Shown piece by piece: positions 56,587 to 64,000 of a stretch of 64,000 nt of DNA. Position numbers and translations under genes: made by a program. Positions within the stretch are counted from its first letter, which is position 1. Every line of letters starts with the position of its first letter. The DNA comes from Hirundichthys speculiger (lineage: Eukaryota; Chordata; Actinopteri; Beloniformes; Exocoetidae), in contig JAGFBZ010000290.1 in NCBI GenBank assembly GCA_018398805.1, forward strand, positions 2,790,001 to 2,854,000, read 5' to 3'. The notes beneath the pieces are model-generated. The model was not told the origin of the DNA and searched no databases. It saw only the letters and a program-made list of their open reading frames with translations.

Positions 56587-57024
56587 ATGAGTGATGAGAG
56601 TCCCATTCATATGTGTGATACTCACCTTAGTGGAGGAAATGATAATCTTGACGACCTTCCAGAGTCAACAGATACTACTGCAAATACAGCTGCAGCACCT
56701 GACAACACCAATGACGAGAGTACCATTTGTATGTGTGATATCCACCTCACTGGAGGAAAAGAGAATGTTGATGACCTTCAAAAATCAGTTACAAAACCAG
56801 CGACGTCACTTATGACTGTACGGCGGCACAGCTGGGGCACAGATAATGCATGCAAAAAAAGTTTTTTGCACTTATTTATATATTTTTTTAAAAGCAGAAA
56901 TAGTGCTTTAAACTATACAATCAAATCAGATTATGTTGCCGACTGGATCTTTGATTCACCACCTGAATGGACTGATGCATTTGGCCCACTTGTGAACTTT
57001 AGACTTGTAAACCACTACTGGTAA
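56587..57024 (+). CDS. hypothetical acidic protein with a tandem 41-residue repeat
   Basis: 145-residue frame. SDESPIHMCDTHLSGGNDNL at the start is followed 41 residues later by NDESTICMCDIHLTGGKENV, so a 123-bp in-frame duplication is visible. Within each unit a C-x3-H (MCDxHL) and a D-D-L are conserved. The second half (residues about 80-145) contains a T/A-rich insertion-like run, a LHLFIYFF hydrophobic stretch and ends PPEWTDAFGPLVNFRL. No family recognised. Duplications that keep frame hint at past protein-level constraint, but a decayed transposon gene or one exon is equally possible. Confidence 0.35.
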   Translation: MSDESPIHMCDTHLSGGNDNLDDLPESTDTTANTAAAPDNTNDESTICMCDIHLTGGKENVDDLQKSVTKPATSLMTVRRHSWGTDNACKKSFLHLFIYFFKSRNSALNYTIKSDYVADWIFDSPPEWTDAFGPLVNFRLVNHYW

Positions 57025-57029
57025 AAGCA

Positions 57030-57629
57030 AAAACAAAGAGCAATGAATCTTTATTAAATGTTTATTGTGTAAACCATATTTTACATATACAAATCAAAGA
57101 TTTTCAAAAGTAAAACAAAGAATAAAGCACCCCTACATCTTTTTTCCCCCCAATGCAAAAACAAAATCTGATTGGGACATTTTTATAGTTGATAGTCATC
57201 TCACCTCTGCTCATGCTCATCAACACCCATCTCTCCTTCACCTCTATTTGCACTCTGTTGCTCCATTTTGTCTGGACAGACATGGAAATATATATTACTG
57301 TAACTGTTATACAGTTGACCAATAGTTCTTGTGACCCAAAAATGGATTGTGGGTCATTTTCAGTGGCTTGCTGATGTGTGCATGAAAAAAAATATAGTTG
57401 AGGGAGAAAAAAAATCAAATTGGAGCAACAAAAACAGAAAATTTCAGTCATTTTTCTAGAGGCAAAATGAGATTATTTTAGCCAATAATAAACGCAAACC
57501 GACTTTGCACCTTTTCTGTGAAATAAATTTGAATGGTTTTAAAATTTGGGTCACGACTTGATGATTAAGGAAAAATGTACCCACATTTGCAAACCTGACG
57601 GTAAACCGTTTGAGATTAAAACACTGTAG
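57030..57629. other. unassigned sequence
   Basis: No recognisable gene. AT-rich. Confidence 0.3.
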
Positions 57630-57812
57630 TGTTTTGAGATAAATCTCAAATCTCAGATTGAGATTTAATCTCATATTTAATCCCATATTAAATATTATAT
57701 TTAATCTAAAATTAAATCTCAGATAATCTCAGATTTAATCTGAGAATTTAATCTCAGATTTATTCTCAGATTAATCTCAGATTCAGTTAATCTCAGATTT
57801 AAATCTCAGATT
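57630..57812. repeat. palindrome-rich (aatctcagatt)n minisatellite
   Basis: About a dozen imperfect repeats of 'aatctcagattt' or its variants (attaaatctcagat, taatctgaga). The unit is itself near-palindromic ('atctgagat'-type), so the region can fold on many registers. Confidence 0.85.
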
Positions 57813-57914
57813 AAATCATACCTATAGCTTGTCCCAATGTCATGCATGCTATATCTTATTAATGAGTAGAATAATATGCTTTTGAAACAACAACTGCTGT
57901 TGGAAAAAAAAAAA

Positions 57915-58154
57915 TCATTTTCTACTTGCAGCCTGTGAGCTGGTGATCAGTCGTCGTGATGGCACAGATCCAGGTTTTAAGCACAACTTCCTCACAAATC
58001 CACTACTGTGGGCATCGTAATTTGAATAGTCACTTTGGTTAAAATGATCAGAACACACAAGTAAAGTTGCCAGCTGGCTGGCTGGCTCCTGGCTTTCGCT
58101 GTCTATGTGGCTGGGCCCCCTTGTACCTGCCAGCATGCCACACTTGTTGCTCAT
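57915..58154 (-). pseudogene. C-terminal half of a THAP DNA-binding domain
   Basis: 79-residue minus-strand frame. LVCSDHFNQSDYSNY supplies the second zinc pair (C-x2-H) of a THAP finger, and GFVRKLCLKPGSVPS corresponds to the closing (A)VP-type motif. The expected first C-x2-4-C pair and the 35-50 residue loop are not in frame upstream. THAP fingers occur in host regulators and in P-element-type transposases; with only this half, and no flanking exons seen, it is probably a relic. Confidence 0.5.
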
Positions 58155-58439
58155 TAGTTAATTAATCCATGGCTGGGGTTTGGTCAGGGTGTTGCATTTA
58201 AGGGGTATAGGAAATGCTCCATGCACATGTCAATAAAAGTCTCAAATAACTAAAAAAATAATAATAAATAAATCAAAAAATGCAAAGTCTTAAATCATGC
58301 ATCACCCCCGTAAAAATGACCCCTTCACAGTGTCACTTGGGACATTGAGTCAATGGTAGCATTTTGGGTGGTCCACTATGATTAAAGACACATGACTTCG
58401 TATTAGCCTGATCTGTCTGTGCCAAGGGGAAACCTCCTC

Positions 58440-59315
58440 TCTAGTTTCTCTCTGGTCTCCTTCAACCTCCAGCGGTTCCCACTCGCCCCTGGGCTCACAT
58501 TGCTATGGACTTGATCACTGGTTTGGCATCTCCCCAACAGCCACTCTGTCATTCCTACCATTGTTGATCGCTTCTCCCAGCCAGCTCACTTTGTCCCTCT
58601 CTCCAAGTCACCCACTGCCTCTGAAACCCCCAAACTCTTGGTGTTGCATGTCCTCTGTTAAGGGGCATGTCCTCAGGGCCCTCAGTTCACCTCCCAGGAA
58701 TGGCAAGCCTTCTGTCACGTCTTAAGTGCAATCTCCAGTTTCTTCTGAGGTTTCCACCCCAAGACTAAGAGCCAGACAATGAGGCTGGAATTGGCTCTGA
58801 GGTGCGTGGCAGTCTAAAACCAGAACTCATGGAACATACAGCATCTGTGGATGGAGTATGCCTACAACTCGCAGGTCTCCACTGCAAACGGACAGACTCT
58901 GTTTGAGGTGTCTCTTGGATACCAGCCCCTGCTCTTCCCTGCTGATGAAGAGGACCTGACTGTTCCCTCCATTACCATCCATTTCAAGAAGTGTCAAAAG
59001 GACTGGAAGGGAGACACGGGCTGTTCTCTTCAGGACCAAGGACAGGAACCAATAGATTGCTGATTGTGGATTCTTTCTGCCCTGACCTACTCCGTTGGCC
59101 AGTCTGTCTGGTTGTCGACGTATCATATTCCTTTCCAGTACATCAGTCATCGGTCCCTACGACATCAACCAAAGTCATCAGTCCATCTGCAGTGAAACTC
59201 TCCCTTCCTGCTCCCATGAGGATTCATTCTGTGTTCCAAGAGTTCCTGGTCAAGCCAGATTCCTCCAGTATGTTGAGGCCTCCAGCTGTTCCCCTGCCAA
59301 CCCCTGGCTCTGCTG
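58440..59315 (+). pseudogene. degenerate Ty3/gypsy integrase (core and C-terminus)
   Basis: Plus-strand pieces in order: [20 protein letters not shown] (core, just after the first catalytic D region), GPQFTSQEWQAFCHVLSAIS (second D region, with the usual S-D-R-G before it lost), NSQVSTANGQTLFEVSLGYQ then PLLF (E domain end). The C-terminal segment is SAVKLSLPAPMRIHSVFQEF with LVKP, as in fish gypsy integrases. Several frames and stops. This is a different and much older lineage than the element at 11-17 kb. 59316-59640 may be its 3' non-coding part ('aaataaatctttctttctcctgag'). Confidence 0.75.
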
Positions 59316-59639
59316 TCATGGCATATATTTTCATGGCAGCACCTCCCTGCACTTTTTGGCATCCCCTGTTGTCCCTTTTTCCTTCCTACAATTTGGTGTA
59401 CATTCACCCTTCCCAGTTTATATGACTGGTTCTTCCAGTAACCCCTCACCAGTCCAATACTGCTCCTCCAGTGGCATTGAGTCCACCTCAGTTGGTCTTA
59501 GCATCTCTCATCTGAATCACCGCCCTCTGATCTCTTCCTTAGAATCCTGTCACCTCTTTCTGCCAGCCACTAATATTGTCTGAGGAATCCTGCCTTTGGA
59601 TATTGTGTTCATTACAGAACTCTTTTGTTAAATAAATCT

Positions 59640-61805
59640 TTCTTTCTCCTGAGATCAGCCTTCCTTTCCTGAACGATGACATGAAGCAAAAAATGCCAGT
59701 TCATTAACAGTACCTCCTCAAACTATTTTTTTGCATGATTTTACTCAAGGTGGTTCCTGTTTGAAATTAGTTTGCATCATAGATTACAAAAAAAAATTCA
59801 CATATTATCTCACTGTGTACCAGAGTAAGAAGATGAAAAAATTCGATCAGATACACAATTACTGCATTTAAAATTACTTTTAGAAAAGGGAACTAGATTG
59901 TTTCTCAGTTAACAGTGGGCACAGAAAAGTCCTTAATTCCTTATCCTCTGATGTGCTTGCTGTGCTGTACTTTAGATCCAATCTGGCTCCTGACAGACAG
60001 CAGTTATGTTTGATCCAATTTTTTTCAAAGATCAAACAGATATCAAACTGTCATCCTTATCATTTGAAAGCACTTTAGATAATAAAACATTTGTTCCTGT
60101 GATATTCTTCAACAAATATCAGAACAGAGTAAAAAATGCCTCCCAATTTAATAATTTATAAATTGAGTAGGACAAAACACACATATCTGCAAAATTCACA
60201 TGAACAGTTCAAATGCTCCTGAAACCAAGCTATTTGCTATGATGGGGTTTTGTAAATGGTTACCATGGTGAAAATTAGCAAGCCAAAATGCCTGCGTTGA
60301 TTACCTTTTCAGAGATATGGGGATACAAATAGCAGTAGTTAATCTTGTTTAGAGAACACAAATTTATTGTGACAGCTCGGCTCCTTTAACACTGCAGACT
60401 GTCGCAGTGTGAATTGAATGGCCTGATTGTAAAAGAGAGAAAGAAAAGTGAACAACCGAAAAGTATGAAAAAAAAATAAGAGAAAAATAGTTTAGGGTTT
60501 ACTTTGGACTGAATGTAAGTTGTTTGCTACCGTCTGAACATGATTTAACTCAACTTTTAAATTACAAAAGAGAGCTTGGAAACTTTGTATGCAATTGTGG
60601 CCAAAACAGTGAGAGTACAGGGGTGGCTCTGGGCAAAATATTGTCTCGCCATTTTTCATAATTAGCCAATAAACATGCAGGGAGATATTGGACCTATTAA
60701 AAACTTCACAGCTCAAGTAGGCAGGCAGGCAAAAACACACACACACAGGCACAAAACACCTTACTCACCCCCCACTCCTAGAAAACAGACAGCATCTGCA
60801 TATAGCAGGGGAATGATTTAAATCCACACACACCCATATAGATATAACAGCTCTTAGAGCCATTTTGACTAATTTATAAGTTAAAATAAATAAGCTGAAG
60901 TTAAGAAGTTAAAATAATAACAAAGAACACCACAGAAAAAGAACTAGCATTGGTTAACTTGTGACTGTAATGATTGCATATGTCACAGAAGGCCATACAT
61001 CTCACAGCATAAAGCTCTCCCTGGGGTTAACACAGTATATAGAAAACTGTACAAGTTAGATTAAATGGAAGCAGATCAGCAGTGTAGAGTGGGAAAGTGG
61101 ATACTTAATCATATATATTCCAGGGAAATTGTTCCTCATGAAACTGCACATAAGACACAGAATGGCAGTGAAGCTCTCTCCAGGCAACACATTAAAAAGG
61201 GGAGAGTGGAGTTAAAACTATAGTTTGCACACCCACATACACTTTCAAACACTTAGATATGATGAGGTACAAACAGGAACAATTGTAATGTCTTAGTGGA
61301 AACTCCAACACTGTGCTTGTGTTTTCCTGTGAGTAATAAACAAAGCATAAAGATTATTTTCTTTTCTTTTTCAAAGTGAGGACCATGGTGGATGACGATT
61401 CTTAAAGCTCACAGTGGAGAAATCCGTTTGAGTAAATAATGGCTATGAACCATTGTAGTCTTAGAGCTGTAATGATTCTGTCTTCTTAAAATATGTTTAC
61501 TGCAGCATTTCCATTGTATCTCAGTATTTGTTTGGATAACATTTCTTCTGTATATGTTTCTTCCCATTTAGCCTCAAACACACATTGATTTTTGATCATT
61601 CCCTGTAATGTTCTATAATTACCAATTTGAGTGTTTTGTCTTTTAAAGCACAATTGTAGTTGTGATTCAAGATTCCCTTAAGTCAGTATTGACCATCATT
61701 CCTACTTTAGTATTCTTGCTTGTATCGTTCATATTTTATTTTGGAGGCATTTTTTTTTCCTACACTATGGTTTACTATACTTCCTTTTCCATTTTGTCAG
61801 AGTTC
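59640..61805. other. unassigned sequence
   Basis: AT-rich, no recognisable gene or transposon ends. A short (ca)n lies at about 60735-60747. Confidence 0.3.
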
Positions 61806-61889
61806 TTAACCCTTGTGTGGTGTTAGGATTTTCTGCATTCTCGGGGTGTTAAGGGGTCCTTTGGACCCCTTGGACCCCTTGGGGTTTCA

Positions 61890-62345
61890 TACCATAACTC
61901 AGCCCCTGTGCAGGCTAGAGACATTATGTTTTTACCGGAGGAAACTTGAGGATGCCCTTTAGGTCACTGACCTACCACTAGGTTTCTCCAACCTGAGGGG
62001 GCAGAGCCTATTCAAAATGCTTTTTTCCACGCCACCAGCCCCACTTCTCAGCCTCTGTGTGGGCTAGAGACACACTGTCTTCACTGGAGGGTTACTGGTG
62101 GGTAGCTGTGACATCACTGACCCTCCCTATGATGACCTCGACCTTTGGGGGCGGAGTTTCACCATCATGCATGCCACAACTCCCACCTCTCAGCCTCTGT
62201 GTGGGCTAGAGACATGCTGTCTTCACTGGAGGGTTACTGGTGTATTGCTGTGATGTCACTGACCTTCCCTGTACTGACTGTCACCTTGGGGGGCGGAGTT
62301 TTGCCATCATGCCTGCGAAGAATCCCACAACTTAGCCCTTGTGTG
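61890..62345 (+). repeat. direct array inside the piggyBac-like element
   Basis: Three full copies of a unit of about 135-145 bp and the start of a fourth: 'ctcagcctctgtgtgggctagagacac', 'cttcactggagggttactgg', 'gtcactgacc', 'gggggcggagttt', 'ccatcatgc'. The first copy is the most diverged. Confidence 0.85.
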
Positions 62346-62589
62346 TATGTGTGTGCCCATGTGTGTGTTTGTTTACATATAGAGTGTAACATAGAGTGCA
62401 GAAGAATGCAGTATATGCTATGTTGAAAGCTTTTGTGTGTGCATGTGCATACAGTAGTCAAAAAATAGCCTAGTGTGTGTGTGTGTTTGACGGGTTAGAG
62501 GAGATGATGGTCTTCAATCTGTAAAACATACTAAATCTAATGGACTACACACATCAATTCAAGGTAGGAAAAGGACAGGACAACTAACT

Positions 62590-62880
62590 GTATGGTGCAC
62601 TCAGGGCTGTCCCTGTGGGGGGACAATACTGCATGCATCATATCTCTAGCACACACAGGGGCTTGATTGTGGGATTTGTGTTGTGTGGCGTGGTAGCGAA
62701 ACCCTGTCCCCTTTGATCAAGGGTGGTTGTGGGACAGTAAGGTGCACTCAGGGCTGTCCCTGTTGACCCCCTGGTGCATGCATCATGTCTCTAGCACACA
62801 CAGGGGCTGGGATGTAGGATTCCTGTTCCATAATGGCGTGGTAGCGAAAGCCCCGCCCCCTTGGGTCAAGTTTGATTGGG
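62590..62880 (-). repeat. opposed array inside the piggyBac-like element
   Basis: Two copies of a unit (ggtgcactcagggctgtccctg ... gcatgcatcat.tctctagcacacacaggggct ... ggcgtggtagcgaaa) at 62596-62720 and 62740-62870. Read on the minus strand, its 'agcccctgtgtgtgctagagac' and 'aagggggcggggc' blocks correspond to the direct array at 61890-62345, so the two arrays face each other. Confidence 0.75.
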
Positions 62881-63238
62881 AAAAATATATCCCCCACTCC
62901 ACCCCCTGTTCAGGTATTCTAGTCTCTGGTAGAAGGAAGGCAAGTAAAGGTATGTAATAATCTATATGGTCCTTTCCAATGTTCACACTAAAGCTGTAGA
63001 GTAGACTACTGCCCTATTGTTTCACATTGGGGTCCTTTGGACCCAAACACCCTCTGTGTGATTTAAATGTGAAGGGGGGGTGTAGAGTGGGAGCTCCCCC
63101 AAAAAAAGTTATCCTCCATGCCCCTTACATAAAATAAGCCAAGGACAATGAGTTTCAAGTTGAAAAAAGTATCACTTGTATGATTTTAGTAAAGATTGAA
63201 AATGGGTCCAAAAGACCCTAACATCACACAAGGGTTAA

Positions 63239-64000
63239 CCTTGTGCATTCTGTTTACTTTTGCCTTTTGTCTGCAACTCACACCTGGGTTCCCTAACTGA
63301 TAGAAACTAACATCATGTAATACGATGGTTCCCTCAGAATTTATACTCTTGCTTTCATTTGTCTATTGCCAGAATCGTGTCTTTCTTGGGATTTGTATTT
63401 GTTTTGTGTGTGTGTGTGTGTGTGAGTGAATGTGTGTGAGAGAGTCCAAATAGAAAAGGCCTTTTTATTTTAAAATCAACCTTCCACCACCTCTTAACCT
63501 GTATCTGGATCGTCCATTTACCACATCACTCTTGACAGTACAAAATCCCATCAATTATTACTCTGAATATTTATTCGCCTCTCTGTCTCTTTCATGGGAA
63601 TCACAGAAGTAAGAGTCAGCGACTTTGCTCTGACCTTAACTTCCTCATACGTATTTCAGAGCTCATCAAACACCCTTCAAATTGTCTGTGTAGCGGGTTG
63701 AATGTATTGTCACTGCATGAGCCTCCTGGTGGTGTTTTATTTTGAAATTTTGCTGGATTCTCTTTTGTGGGATTTTTTTGTGTCTGACTTCCTGCCATCT
63801 TGATGTGCTGTGTAAACTTACATTGTCTATCAGCAGCCAAGCGTCAAAATAGACTTGACATATGTCTTGATATGGGTGTCTGGTGTAGCAGCGTAGACAG
63901 GTGCCTCTGGGGCGCTGCAGGGCACTTCTGGTGCAACTATTCTCAATGACTTGATTGGCAGCAATTCAAAGCAGCTGTGGGACTTGAGTTTAAGAGGATA
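63239..64000. other. unassigned sequence
   Basis: Contains a (gt)n tract at about 63404-63424 and no recognisable gene. Confidence 0.3.

Larger units (their letters stand above)
61810..63234. mobile_element. piggyBac-like non-autonomous element, 1425 bp
   Basis: TTAA flanks both sides (61806-61809, 63235-63238), the piggyBac target. The terminal inverted repeats cccttgtgtggtgttagg and (reversed) cccttgtgtgatgttagg differ at one of 18. 'ggtcctttggacccc' and 'tgggtccaaaagaccc' give matching subtermini. No transposase frame was seen; the inside is filled by two opposed repeat arrays. Confidence 0.88.

Noticed and set aside
61890..62345. Regular spaced repeats suggesting a CRISPR-like array
   Set aside because: Units are about 140 bp and contiguous without short spacers, inside a transposon of a eukaryotic genome.

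Overview
The window looks like teleost fish DNA. It is AT-rich, has no operons or dense coding, and almost every recognisable piece is a fish-type transposable element: tRNA-headed SINEs, Rex/L2/RTE-like LINEs, Tc1/mariner, hAT, PIF/Harbinger, piggyBac-like and pogo DNA transposons, and Ty3/gypsy elements. I found no convincing multi-exon host gene. The few host-like signals (a CpG-rich block at 4.9-5.4 kb, a 42-nt candidate exon near 7.87 kb, an acidic repeat ORF at 56.6 kb, half a THAP domain at 58 kb) are weak and flagged as such.

Layout. 0-11 kb: old SINE and LINE pieces, a MITE with 16-bp terminal inverted repeats, and a 1.4-kb internally deleted hAT element with a BED-finger remnant and a perfect 8-bp target duplication. 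11.07-16.78 kb: the best-preserved element, a 5.7-kb Ty3/gypsy retrotransposon on the minus strand with two 293-bp LTRs that look identical. It has a tRNA-Pro-like primer site and a polypurine tract, and its pol order is protease-integrase-reverse transcriptase-RNase H, the Ty1/copia-like order known from the Gmr1 group. Its gag contains a SCAN-like capsid region and one CCHC knuckle. pol is broken by indels and by an apparent deletion in RT. 17-25 kb: LINE remnants, a 1.3-kb hAT MITE with perfect TSD, a long LINE fragment, and a Tc1 element inserted in that LINE's 3' tail.

26.4-33.1 kb is a nested stack. A pogo element holds hAT-A, which holds hAT-B. A second hAT-B copy holds a Harbinger-type element, which holds a small hAT MITE. 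The two hAT-B copies serve as empty-site controls for each other. 33.2-39.7 kb: a LINE ORF1-like fragment, then another nest (outer hAT, inner hAT, LINE). 40-49 kb: Tc1 remnants, several LINE 3' ends, a diverged relative of the Harbinger element sitting inside an RTE-like LINE, a hAT MITE and a SINE. 49-64 kb: mostly unassigned AT-rich sequence with microsatellites, a 170-bp tandem array, a degenerate gypsy integrase, and a 1.4-kb piggyBac-like element bounded by TTAA with opposed internal repeat arrays.

The elements do not cooperate as a pathway. They form a layered insertion record. By eye, the Gmr1-type element is the youngest large insertion and the Tc1, LINE and gypsy-integrase pieces are older. 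All family names rest on motifs, termini and target duplications read from the sequence; no database search was run.
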